Counted from the stretch's first letter, positions 6,753 through 14,174 are shown. The stretch: DNA of 23,415 nt from DASXTS01 sp036402215 (GCA_036402215.1 DASWTI010000421.1:1-23415); one strand, 5' to 3'. Notes: generated by a model from the letters alone, not told the origin. Translations and numbers: made by a program.

Positions 6753-8150
6753 TCACTGCTCGGTCGCGGCGCGGTGCACCCGGTACGCGCACTCGCCGGT
6801 GGTCGCGCGGACGCCGTACACCCGGCCGGCCGGCACGTGCACCGCGTCGCCGCGGCGCAGCCGGTCGGGGGTGCCGGTCGGGGTGGTCACCAGCTCGGCC
6901 TCGCCGCGTGCCACGACGAGCACCACGTCCTCGGCGTGGTTGCGGGTGCCGAACGGGTGTCCCGGGGCCAGCTCCACGTGCCGCAGCACCTCGCCGCCGG
7001 CCGTCTGCTCGCCGCGTTCGCGGTAGGCCGCGGGGCGGTCCGCCCAGCGGATCTGCGCCGCCGTGTCCTCCTCGAACCAGGCGCCGACGAGCCGGGCCTC
7101 GGCGATGCCGCGCATGAGCTCCGGCACCACGCCGTCACCGTGCCGCTCGGCGAGCGCCAGCAGCACCTGCTCGCGCGTGATGCGCCCGTGGTGCTGGTCG
7201 ATGTGCGCGTGTTCCTCGCAGTAGTGCAGGTCCACGTCGTCGCCGAAGATATTCCGATAAGTACGAATCATCTTGACGAACGCGGGCGCGAAGACCGCCT
7301 CCGCGTAGGTGACCGCGCCGGCATAGCGGAAGAACTTGGAATGATCCCGCGACAAGTAGTAGTAGAGGTTGTTGGTGGCGAGCGGACCGGGCAGATAGAA
7401 ATTCCAGTAGGCGTGCACATGAGTGCGCATCGCCCGGCTCGAGATCATTTTGGCGAAGATCGTGGTGTGCTTCGCCTCGAACACGCCGTAGCCGAACTCG
7501 TCAATGAAGATCTTGAACAGCGCGGACTGTTCGGGGCCGTAGGCGCCGCCCAGGTTGCGCGACATGGCGGACGCCTCGGTGAGGCCGTCCAGGGCCAGTT
7601 GGACCAGGTAGGTGTCCGCCGCGACGGCCGGGTCGGAGGCCGCCTCGATCGCCAGCAGGGCCGGCGCGTCGCCCCGTTCGGCCTCGTCCACGGCGTGCTG
7701 GAAATAGGCGTCGAGGTCCTCGACCGTACAGTTCCCCGTGATGGTTACGGCGTCGTCCAGGAACGCGAAGGCGAAGTCCTCCAGATCAGATATCGAGGCT
7801 TCCCGCAGGCGGCGCAGCGCCGTTCCGTAGAAATGATCGAAGTCGCCGCGCAGCCCGGCCAGGCCGGCCTCCGGGAGCAGCACGTGCTCGGCCTCGTAGA
7901 GGGTCCCCAGCGCGCGGTGCGCGGTCAGCGCGGCCGGTCCGTCCAGCGTGCCGGCGGTCAGCGGCCGGGAGAAGTCCACCTCGGCGGCGACGTCCGGCAG
8001 CAGTGCCCGGCGGTACGGGTTCTCGTCGTGCAGCACGCCCGGGCCGCCGGCGAAGAGCGGGTCGCCGGCGAGGGCGTCCATGCGGGCGGACAGTCCGTCG
8101 CGGCCGATGATCCTGGTGTCTGGTGCAGCCTCACGGATGGCAGGAGTCAC
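6753..8150 (-). CDS. SznF-family diiron N-oxygenase, degenerate cupin (paralog 2)
   Basis: A second SznF homolog, very similar to paralog 1 through the diiron domain. Counting from the chosen start, the ligands are Glu192, Glu218 (IDEFGYG), His228 (EAKHTTIF), Glu284, His314, Asp318 and His321 (CEEHAHIDQHH), all kept. The C-terminal cupin has lost two of three expected metal ligands: Arg403-x-His405 replaces His-x-His, and Tyr445 stands where SznF has the distal His (PAGRVYG). It may therefore only N-hydroxylate, with no cupin rearrangement. I chose the GTG at 8150 (465 residues, close to SznF length, AGGGGAG upstream); the frame is open to an ATG at 8273, which has no clear ribosome site. Its middle, about 7240-7800, is less GC-rich than its neighbours, hinting at a separate origin. 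Confidence 0.9.
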   Translation of the reverse strand: MTPAIREAAPDTRIIGRDGLSARMDALAGDPLFAGGPGVLHDENPYRRALLPDVAAEVDFSRPLTAGTLDGPAALTAHRALGTLYEAEHVLLPEAGLAGLRGDFDHFYGTALRRLREASISDLEDFAFAFLDDAVTITGNCTVEDLDAYFQHAVDEAERGDAPALLAIEAASDPAVAADTYLVQLALDGLTEASAMSRNLGGAYGPEQSALFKIFIDEFGYGVFEAKHTTIFAKMISSRAMRTHVHAYWNFYLPGPLATNNLYYYLSRDHSKFFRYAGAVTYAEAVFAPAFVKMIRTYRNIFGDDVDLHYCEEHAHIDQHHGRITREQVLLALAERHGDGVVPELMRGIAEARLVGAWFEEDTAAQIRWADRPAAYRERGEQTAGGEVLRHVELAPGHPFGTRNHAEDVVLVVARGEAELVTTPTGTPDRLRRGDAVHVPAGRVYGVRATTGECAYRVHRAATEQ

Positions 8151-8517
8151 GAGCTCCCCTGCGGCAGTGGTGACCACCTTGTCGGCAACCCCCGTCTCGG
8201 TTCGGGTTCGGACTGGCCGCGGGGTGACGCTAATGGCGGGGCCGGGGGCCCGACAAGCCATGCTGTCACCCATTACGGATCATCCGATCACTGTCAGTCA
8301 GCGGTCGCGCCCGCCGCCGGCGGCCCGGCTGGGCCGATCCCCGCACCGGGCTACTCCGTCGGACGGTGCAATCAGTAGGACGTTATGACGAATGGTCACG
8401 AAGGGTGGCCTCCCGGATATTCTTCGCAACCTTTTCCCGACACGACGGCGACGGGGCGTCCGGGGCGTGGCGAGGATCGGGCCACGCCGGACCGGTCCGG
8501 CCACGTCATGCCGCCGT
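8151..8517. promoter_or_regulatory. Gene-free leader and probable promoter of the core operon
   Basis: About 370 bases with no convincing gene. It should hold the promoter for the minus-strand operon beginning with SznF paralog 2. The AT-richer patch at about 8380-8440 is the likeliest core promoter, but I see no strong -35/-10 pair. A short palindrome CGGATcATCCG lies at 8276-8286 and could bind a regulator. A larger inverted repeat at 8223-8270 is listed separately. Confidence 0.4.
8223..8270 (-). promoter_or_regulatory. Inverted repeat in the 5' leader of SznF paralog 2
   Basis: GGTGAC-gcta-ATGGC at 8223-8237 pairs with GCCAT-gct-GTCACC at 8257-8270, giving 5 and 6 perfect pairs either side of a small internal loop. 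The 19-base apical part is GC-rich and can pair further. If translation starts at GTG 8150, this structure lies about 70-120 bases into the leader and could act as a transcript-level control or an operator. If translation starts at 8273 it would be coding. Confidence 0.3.
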
Positions 8518-8544
8518 CCGGGACCGGCGCGCGGCCGGTCCCGG
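8518..8544 (-). terminator. Strong hairpin after the dioxygenase gene
   Basis: CCGGGACCGG and CCGGTCCCGG form a perfect 10-bp stem with a 7-base loop, 9 bases beyond the stop of the dioxygenase at 8554. There is no T-tract, which is common for actinomycete terminators. It separates the MFS-dioxygenase unit from the N-oxygenase operon. Confidence 0.5.
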
Positions 8545-8553
8545 CGCCGCGGC

Positions 8554-9573
8554 TCAGGCGCGGATGACGTTGCGCGGCTCGACGGCCCGGCCGGACACCA
8601 GCAGGTTCTCGTGCTTGCTGATGTCCAGGTTGGAGCCGTCGATCACGTCGCCCGTCAGCCGGCCCGGGTAGACGAGCGTGTCGGCCTTGGCGATGCGGCA
8701 GTTCACGGCCATCCGGCGCCGGTCGGAGTGGTTCGGCGGCGAGCCGTGCATGGTGCGCTCGCTGAAGATCACGAAGCTGCCGCGCGGCATCTCCATGGTG
8801 ACCACTGTGCCGGGCTCCGGCTCGAAGTCGGTGTACTTGGCCTGCAGCTCGTCGAAGCGCGCCCGCAGCAGCGCGACCAGCGCCTCCCGGTCCAGCGCGG
8901 CCACGTCGACGCCGTCCAGCCAGTCGCCGGTCTCGATGTCCAGCACCAGCTCGCTGCGCCGGGTCCGCCCCACGATCTGCTCGGCGGTCAGGCCCTCGAA
9001 CGGCTCCTCGTAGAACGCCGACTGGGTCATCGGCACCCGCGACCAGGGCACCTTGACACGGTTGGTGCCGGCGGCGAACTGCAGCGGGCCGTTGTCCGGC
9101 GTCACGTCGTCCAGGGCCACCCAGACCGTCAGGTCCCAGATGTCGTCCGGGGCGTCGCCGTAGGCGGCCGGCCGCAACGAGGGCGTGGAGTTGCCGATCT
9201 CCTCGCCGTCGAACTTCCCCCATTCCTGGTGCCAGCCGATGGCATCCGCCCCCGGCGGCTTGTAGAAGATCTTCGAACGCCACAGCAGCAGATCGTCACC
9301 GAGCAGCTGTGCCACCCGGCCGACAATTGCGTCGTGGGCGAGGAGCTGCTCCAGATCCGTATTTACCAGGTGCCAGTCACGCAATGCGTAACGGCCGTAC
9401 AATGGCTGCTGCCGGCGTTGGACGACGGTGTCCTCACACCATTCACCGAGAGCTGCGAGGTGATCGTCGGGCATACCGAGGGAGAACGGTCCGGCGAATC
9501 CGTTACGCCAGAAGTCGGCGACCTCCTCGGAGGTCATACGGCCCTGTTCCTGCACTGTATGTGCGGTTGACAC
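8554..9573 (-). CDS. Fe(II)/2-oxoglutarate dioxygenase, chlorinating-enzyme-like with HxE triad
   Basis: A 339-residue PhyH-fold enzyme. The overall pattern (NGFAGPF near the N-terminus, LLWRSKIFYKPPG, then WHQEWGKFD, LTVWVALDD, NGPLQF.GTN) is that of the SyrB2-type chlorinating-enzyme group. The iron site reads His115-x-Glu117 with distal His276 (TMHGS), and Arg287 or Arg293 can bind 2-oxoglutarate. SyrB2-type halogenases have Ala or Gly in place of the carboxylate to make room for chloride, so this one is predicted to hydroxylate or desaturate. The frame extends to a GTG at 9591, but GGGGAGGAG sits between it and the GTG at 9573, which I take as the start. A free or ligated guanidino amino acid is a plausible substrate; no carrier protein is present in the window. 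Confidence 0.9.
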   Translation of the reverse strand: MSTAHTVQEQGRMTSEEVADFWRNGFAGPFSLGMPDDHLAALGEWCEDTVVQRRQQPLYGRYALRDWHLVNTDLEQLLAHDAIVGRVAQLLGDDLLLWRSKIFYKPPGADAIGWHQEWGKFDGEEIGNSTPSLRPAAYGDAPDDIWDLTVWVALDDVTPDNGPLQFAAGTNRVKVPWSRVPMTQSAFYEEPFEGLTAEQIVGRTRRSELVLDIETGDWLDGVDVAALDREALVALLRARFDELQAKYTDFEPEPGTVVTMEMPRGSFVIFSERTMHGSPPNHSDRRRMAVNCRIAKADTLVYPGRLTGDVIDGSNLDISKHENLLVSGRAVEPRNVIRA

Positions 9574-9641
9574 GTTCAGGCTCCTCCCCACGCACCGTTT
9601 GTGGCGGCTCGTTCGTGGGCCTCATGCGGCCTGGCCGAGCC

Positions 9642-9660
9642 TCCCTCAGGCACGGAGGGA
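9642..9660 (-). terminator. Weak hairpin between exporter 2 and dioxygenase
   Basis: TCCCTC and GAGGGA form a 6-bp stem with a 7-base loop in the 110-base gap between the MFS stop at 9684 and the dioxygenase start at 9573. It is too weak for a confident terminator; the two genes may still be co-transcribed. Confidence 0.2.
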
Positions 9661-9683
9661 TCGCAACCCCCGTCGCGCTCCGC

Positions 9684-10997
9684 TCACGATTTCTCGGGAG
9701 CCACCGCATCCGCCGGTCCGGTACTCTCCGTGACATTCGTGGCGTTGGTCACTTCGCCATCCCGTACCGATTCCGGCGCGGTGTCGACCATTCGGACGCT
9801 GCCCAGGATCGCGGCCACGGCCACCGCCGAGACCGCCCCGGCGATCCAGAACACGCCGCCGCCGAGACCGGCCCAGACGGCGGTACCCACCACCGGGCCG
9901 ATGGAATATCCGGCCTGGTGGGCCACCGTGGCCGCGGCGATGTAGCGGCCGCGCAGCGCGGGCGGCGCGACCAGCCCCGGGTAGGCGAGCATGGACGGGC
10001 TGGCCACCACCTCGCCCATGGTCCACACCACCGTGGCGAGCACGAACCCGGCGATGCCGAGCGGCAGGCTGTAGAAGCTCAGGCCGATTCCGGTGAGTGC
10101 CATGCCGGCGGCGATCGTCGTCCGCGCCTGGAAACGCTGCGTGACCCTCGTGAACGGAACCTCCAGCAGGATGACCATGAGCGCGTTGAGCGACGCGAGG
10201 GCGCCGAACACGGTCGCCGGGTGGCCGAGGGAGTCCAGGTGCAGCGACAGCACGGCCGGCGCCTGGATGTAGACCACGGCGTTGAGCACGAGCGCGCCGA
10301 GGAAGAGCACGAACGTCCGGTCGCGGAGCACCACGCCGTAGCCCGGAGCCGGCCCGGCCGCGGTGCCCGTGACGGGATCACCGGCGGGCGCGGTGGCCTG
10401 CTTCCGGTCGGGCGGCAGCAGGGCCAGCACCAGCAGGCCGAAGACCGCCGATGAGGCGGCCTCCACCCAGAACAGCAGGTCCCAGGAGATCCGCGAGAGC
10501 ACCGCGCCGAGCAGCGGGGAGACGAGCATGCCGGCGTTGAACGCCAGCCGGTAGATGGCGGTGACGGTCACCAGCCGGTCGCGCGGGGTCAGCTCGGTGA
10601 GCAGTGCCTGCGCCGGCGGCCGCCAGATGCCACCGAGCGAGGCCGCGACCAGCGAGGCCGCCACCACCAGCCAGGCGTTGCCCTGACCGGCGGCCACCAC
10701 CAGGCCGACGATGAACACCGCGGTGGTGAGCATGGACAGCGCCATGGTCGCCCGGTAGCCGATGCGGTCGGCCACCACGCCGCCGATGAACGCGCCGACG
10801 ATGCGGCCGACGCCCCAGGCGCCGAGCGCGAGGCCCGCGACGAACGGCGTGAACCCCTTGTTGGTCAGGTAGAGCGTGAGGAACAGCAACAGGAAGCTGC
10901 CGACCGTGTTGACCAGGGTCCCCAGCATCAGCACCCACACCGGCAGGGTCAGGCTGCGCACCGTGCTGGTGATCGTCGGTCCCCCGGCGGTCGTCAT
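9684..10997 (-). CDS. MFS drug-type exporter (copy 2)
   Basis: A complete 437-residue major facilitator protein with twelve predicted membrane helices in two halves, separated by a short loop near residue 220. Motif A is present (GGVVADRIGYRAT, about 73-85). It ends in a hydrophilic tail of about 40 residues. The ATG at 10997 follows GAGGAGG at ideal distance. It is closely related to the exporter at 1-1418: the same helix 2-3 motif, FNAGMLVSPLLGAVLSRISWDLLFW against its counterpart, and VVWTMGEVVASPSMLAYPG against VVWTLGEVVAAPSMMAYPG. Two such exporters in one locus suggest separate export of two products, or export plus self-protection from a reactive compound. It is divergent from ligase 2, sharing a 126-base promoter region. 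Confidence 0.94.
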   Translation of the reverse strand: MTTAGGPTITSTVRSLTLPVWVLMLGTLVNTVGSFLLLFLTLYLTNKGFTPFVAGLALGAWGVGRIVGAFIGGVVADRIGYRATMALSMLTTAVFIVGLVVAAGQGNAWLVVAASLVAASLGGIWRPPAQALLTELTPRDRLVTVTAIYRLAFNAGMLVSPLLGAVLSRISWDLLFWVEAASSAVFGLLVLALLPPDRKQATAPAGDPVTGTAAGPAPGYGVVLRDRTFVLFLGALVLNAVVYIQAPAVLSLHLDSLGHPATVFGALASLNALMVILLEVPFTRVTQRFQARTTIAAGMALTGIGLSFYSLPLGIAGFVLATVVWTMGEVVASPSMLAYPGLVAPPALRGRYIAAATVAHQAGYSIGPVVGTAVWAGLGGGVFWIAGAVSAVAVAAILGSVRMVDTAPESVRDGEVTNATNVTESTGPADAVAPEKS

Positions 10998-11123
10998 GGG
11001 TCCTCCTCGGCGGCCGGACGCGCTGAGCGCCGGTGCGCGTGCTGGTCGTCACGAAAACGGCCCCTATATTGGTGGCCGCACCGGCCCGGTGGCCAGCGGC
11101 AGGAGACCGACGGGGGTGGAGTC
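10998..11123. promoter_or_regulatory. Divergent promoter region
   Basis: A 126-base gap between the minus-strand exporter and the plus-strand ligase pair. It holds the only AT-rich patch nearby, with TATATT at 11065-11070, which can serve as a -10 box for the plus strand; read on the minus strand the same patch gives TATAGG. No clear -35 box is seen for either direction. Shared control of the two divergent units is likely. Confidence 0.4.
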
Positions 11124-12449
11124 GTGCGCACCGACCCAGTGACCGAGGCGTACCTGCGGGCCTGCGCCCGGCCCGGCGACCCGCTGCGGACGGCCGCGCG
11201 GCGCCTGGAGTTCGAGCACTTCTACGGCCGCACCTGGGGCGCCCGGCAGCTCGCCCGGCCGCTGTTCGTGCCGCAGCGGCACCTGGACGAGGCGGCGGCG
11301 GACCTGCGGGCCCTGCACCGGCTCGTGTTCGAGCTGCCGGAGCGGTTGTACGGCGGCGACACCGCGGCCCTGTGCGCCGAGCTCGGCATGTCGCCGCGGG
11401 CCACCGAGCTGGCCTGCCGCGCCGAGGCGGCCGGGCGTACGCCGCTCTACATCCGGCCCGACCTGTACTACGACGGCGAGCGGTTCACGTTGCTGGAGCT
11501 GAACTCCGGCAGCGAGGTGGGCGGCGTGGACTCCGCGGCGGTCAACGAGGCGTACCTGGCGCTGCCGGAGTTCCGGGACTTCGCCAAGGAGCACCAGCTC
11601 GGGTACGCCGATCTCGGCGAGCGCATCGCGGGGTTCCTGCGGACGATGGCCGCGCCGGTGACCGGCGGCGGTGACCCGGTGGTGGCGCTCGTGGACATCT
11701 CGGCGAACCTGGACGCCTGGCGCGAGCACTACGAGGCCTTCGCGGCGCACATGGCGCCGCGGGGCATCGAGATCCGGGTGTGCCATATCGCCGACCTCGG
11801 CACCGCGGCCGACGGCAGGCTCACCGCGGGCGGGACGCCGATCGACGTGGCGCTGCGCTACTTCACGCTGGAGGAGATGGTCGCGGAGCCGCGCTGCGAC
11901 GAGTGGCTCGCGCCGGTGCTGCGGGCGCACGAGGCGGGGCGCACGATCTTCTTCGCCTCCTTCGACTACGGCATCCACGCCAACAAGGGCCTGCTCGCGA
12001 TCCTGTCCGAGCGGCGCGCCGCCGGGGCGTTCACCGAGGAGGAGTCCGCGGTGATCGACCGGCTGCTGCCCTGGACCCGGCGGGTCACGCCGGAGCTGTG
12101 GGAGCACTGCCGGGCCGAGCGCGAGCACCTGTTGCTCAAGCCCACCACGGGCGGCGGCGGGGGCGGCATCACCACCGGCTGGGAGGTCACCGACGCCGAG
12201 TGGGAGGCCGCGTGGGGCTCGGCCCTGCGGCGGCCGTTCATCGTGCAGCGGCGCGCCGCGGTGCGGCTGGAGCCGGTGCCGGACGGGCCGGACGGCGCGC
12301 TCACGGCCTGGCTGCCGGTGTACGGCATCTTCGTGTTCGACGACGGTTACGCCGGCACGTTCGTCAGGACGCTGCCGGCCACCGTCGGCAACGTCGTCAA
12401 CGTCAACACCGGGGCGGCCTTCACCACGGTGTTCTCCTACGAGGAGTGA
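11124..12449 (+). CDS. Circularly permuted ATP-grasp-like ligase (ligase 2)
   Basis: A 441-residue protein that looks like the permuted ATP-grasp/glutathionylspermidine-synthase-like group. A FTLLELNSGSEVGGVD segment (about 121-136) carries the Glu/Asn metal-binding residues before the ATP-binding lysine, whereas ordinary ATP-grasp enzymes have the opposite order. The lysine and glycine-rich loop follow at LLLKPTTGGGGGG (Lys339, 336-348). The C-terminal part ends in NVNTGAAFTTVFSYEE. Start: GTG at 11124 with GGTGGAG just upstream. The next gene begins 8 bases after its stop, so the two ligases form one transcript. It would form an amide bond using ATP; substrate unknown. This gene has no obvious counterpart that I remember in the streptozotocin pathway. 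Confidence 0.88.
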   Translation: MRTDPVTEAYLRACARPGDPLRTAARRLEFEHFYGRTWGARQLARPLFVPQRHLDEAAADLRALHRLVFELPERLYGGDTAALCAELGMSPRATELACRAEAAGRTPLYIRPDLYYDGERFTLLELNSGSEVGGVDSAAVNEAYLALPEFRDFAKEHQLGYADLGERIAGFLRTMAAPVTGGGDPVVALVDISANLDAWREHYEAFAAHMAPRGIEIRVCHIADLGTAADGRLTAGGTPIDVALRYFTLEEMVAEPRCDEWLAPVLRAHEAGRTIFFASFDYGIHANKGLLAILSERRAAGAFTEEESAVIDRLLPWTRRVTPELWEHCRAEREHLLLKPTTGGGGGGITTGWEVTDAEWEAAWGSALRRPFIVQRRAAVRLEPVPDGPDGALTAWLPVYGIFVFDDGYAGTFVRTLPATVGNVVNVNTGAAFTTVFSYEE

Positions 12450-12457
12450 GCAGCACC

Positions 12458-13714
12458 ATGACCACACCGGTCGTCGCCCTGGCCGAGCCGTTCTCGTCCG
12501 CGAGCCTGATCCCGCCGCTGCTGCGCGAGGCCGGCCTGTCGCCCGTCGCGATCATCGACTCGACGCTGCCCGGGATCGGCGCGCTCACCGCGTTCGACGG
12601 CAGCGCCTACGACGCCGTGATCGACCACACCGGCGACGTCGGCGCCACCGCCGCCGCGCTGCGCGACCTGGGGCCGACGGTCGGCGTGGTGCCCGGCACC
12701 GACCGCATCGAACCGTTGTGCGGCAAGCTCTCCGAGCTGCTGGTGCCGGACCGGGTCAACGTGCCGGAGCTGGCCGCGGCGCGGCGCAACAAGTACCTGT
12801 CGCACCAGGCGGTCGCGGCGGCCGGGCTGCCGGTCATCCGGCAGGTGTGCTCCGCGGACCCGGCCGTCGTGCGGGACTGGATCGCCCGCGAGGGCATGGC
12901 CGGGCGCAACCTGGTGGTGAAGCCGACGACCAGCGCCGGCACCGACGGCGTGGGCTTCGCCCCGGCCGGCGAGGGCTGGGAGGCGCTGCACGCCGGGCTG
13001 CTCGGCACGATCAACCGCTACGGCGCGGTGAACGACGAGGTGCTCGTGCAGGAGTACGTCACCGGCATCGAGTACGCGATCGACACCGTGAGCTTCGACG
13101 GTCACCACTCGGTGACCGACCTGCTGCGCTACCGCAAGCTGCACAACGAGCACGGCATGGCCATCTACGACAGCGTCGAGTGGCTGCCCTACGACCTGGA
13201 CCGGTATGGCGACCTGTTGTCCTACGGCCTGGCCACGCTCGACGCCGTGGGCCTGCGGTACTGGGCCGCGCACACCGAGGTCATGATGACCACCGAGGGG
13301 CCGCGCCTGGTGGAGATCAACCCACGGCCGGCCGGGGCGATGAACCCGCTGGTCACCGAGATCGCCACGGGCACCAGCCAGAACACCCGCATCGTGGACG
13401 TGTGCGCGGGACGCGGCGCCGGCCTGCCGGACGGCTTCACCCTGCTGAAGCCGGTGATGGCCGTGTTCCTGATCGCCCACTCCTCGGGCGTGGTGCGCAA
13501 CGCGGAGATCCTGGACAAGGCACGGGAGCTGCCCTCGTACCACTCCCCCATGTTCCTGGTGCGCTCCGGCACCGAGGTCGCCGCCACCACCGACATCGTG
13601 TCCAGCATGTCGATGGGCTACATCATCCTGGCCCACGAGGACGCCGAGCAGGTGTACGCCGACCGCGAGGCCATCCGCGAGCTGGAACGCGAGCTGGTCA
13701 TCGAACCGGCCTGA
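12458..13714 (+). CDS. ATP-grasp L-amino-acid ligase-type enzyme (ligase 3)
   Basis: A 418-residue ATP-grasp enzyme of classical order. The N-terminal Rossmann-like part (1-100) is followed by NLVVKPTTSAGTDGV (Lys155), LVQEYVTGIEYAIDTVS (197-213) and the metal-binding EINPRPAG (286-293), with a C-terminal lid domain after 330. EYAIDTVS and EINPRPAG are typical of bacterial dipeptide-forming ligases such as BacD. It starts at ATG 12458, 8 bases after ligase 2, with GAGGAG provided by the end of that gene. It probably couples two amino acids, one perhaps the oxidised guanidino amino acid. It is only distantly similar to ligase 1, so the two are not a recent duplicate pair. Its stop faces the remnant of a minus-strand SDR 23 bases away. 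Confidence 0.93.
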   Translation: MTTPVVALAEPFSSASLIPPLLREAGLSPVAIIDSTLPGIGALTAFDGSAYDAVIDHTGDVGATAAALRDLGPTVGVVPGTDRIEPLCGKLSELLVPDRVNVPELAAARRNKYLSHQAVAAAGLPVIRQVCSADPAVVRDWIAREGMAGRNLVVKPTTSAGTDGVGFAPAGEGWEALHAGLLGTINRYGAVNDEVLVQEYVTGIEYAIDTVSFDGHHSVTDLLRYRKLHNEHGMAIYDSVEWLPYDLDRYGDLLSYGLATLDAVGLRYWAAHTEVMMTTEGPRLVEINPRPAGAMNPLVTEIATGTSQNTRIVDVCAGRGAGLPDGFTLLKPVMAVFLIAHSSGVVRNAEILDKARELPSYHSPMFLVRSGTEVAATTDIVSSMSMGYIILAHEDAEQVYADREAIRELERELVIEPA

Positions 13715-13737
13715 CCCCCGCCGCCGGCCCGGAACGC

Positions 13738-13998
13738 TCAGCGGATGGCGAGCCCGGCGTCCACCGGCAGCGCGATGCCCGTGACGTAGCGGGCCTCGTC
13801 GGAGACCAGCCACAGCAGGGCGTTCGAGACGTCGGCCGGCTCGATCCAGGCCAGCGGCAGGGTGTTGACGCTCGCCAGGCCCTCGTAGGCGTCGTCGCGC
13901 GTCGGGTGCTCCAGGTCCGGCCGGAACAGCCGCCAGGTGCTCTCGTTCTGGATCATCACAGTGTCCACGTTGGTGGGGTGCAGCGTGTTGACCCGGAT
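13738..13998 (-). pseudogene. C-terminal remnant of a mycofactocin-type SDR
   Basis: The last 86 or so residues of a short-chain dehydrogenase. IRVNTLHPTNVDT, then MIQNESTWRLFRPDLE, then SDEARYVTGIALPVDAG are typical of the C-terminal third of mycofactocin-coupled SDRs. The NAD-binding GxxxGxG, catalytic Ser and YxxxK are all missing: homology stops at about 13998, and upstream sequence in the same frame (to 14178) does not look like an SDR. The frame remains open, so it might be called as a gene, but it cannot make a working enzyme. It lies at the edge of the biosynthetic region and marks a deletion junction. Confidence 0.75.
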
Positions 13999-14174
13999 GA
14001 GCCTCCTGACCTGCGACTTCCCGCGAATGAACCCGTCGCCTCCCAACGACGCAACGTCACTTCCCCCACGCCATCGGCCCAGCCACAAATCCGTGACCAA
14101 TCCGGGCACGCTGAGCGCGGCTCGGCGCCATGAGCAGAGTCCCGGCCGACCCTGCACGGCCTCCGTGCACAACA
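13999..14174. other. Unassigned DNA at the SDR deletion junction
   Basis: About 175 bases between the SDR remnant and the stop of the next SDR. I recognise no gene, transposase piece or terminal inverted repeat here; apart from one hairpin at 14153-14169 it appears to be junk from a rearrangement. Confidence 0.4.
14153..14169 (-). terminator. Hairpin after the FabG-like SDR
   Basis: TGCACGG and CCGTGCA form a perfect 7-bp stem with a 3-base loop, starting 5 bases beyond the stop of the SDR at 14175. It is a probable rho-independent-like terminator for the minus-strand acyl-CoA dehydrogenase-SDR unit, though without a T-tract. Confidence 0.45.

Noticed and set aside
5250..8378. Plus-strand open frame of more than 1000 codons opposite the N-oxygenase operon
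   Set aside because: It is the antisense of five well-supported genes; its product is Arg/Gly/Val/His-rich without domains. Long antisense frames are usual in GC-rich DNA.
8298..8504. Small minus-strand frame (68 codons) in the operon leader, possible RiPP precursor or leader peptide
   Set aside because: Arg/Pro-rich composition without ribosome site, core motif or RiPP enzymes; explained by GC-rich DNA.
8554..9573. Calling the dioxygenase a halogenase
   Set aside because: The second iron ligand is a glutamate, while SyrB2-type halogenases have Ala or Gly there.
13999..14174. Insertion sequence remnant at the SDR junction
   Set aside because: No inverted repeats, target duplication or transposase motif could be read.
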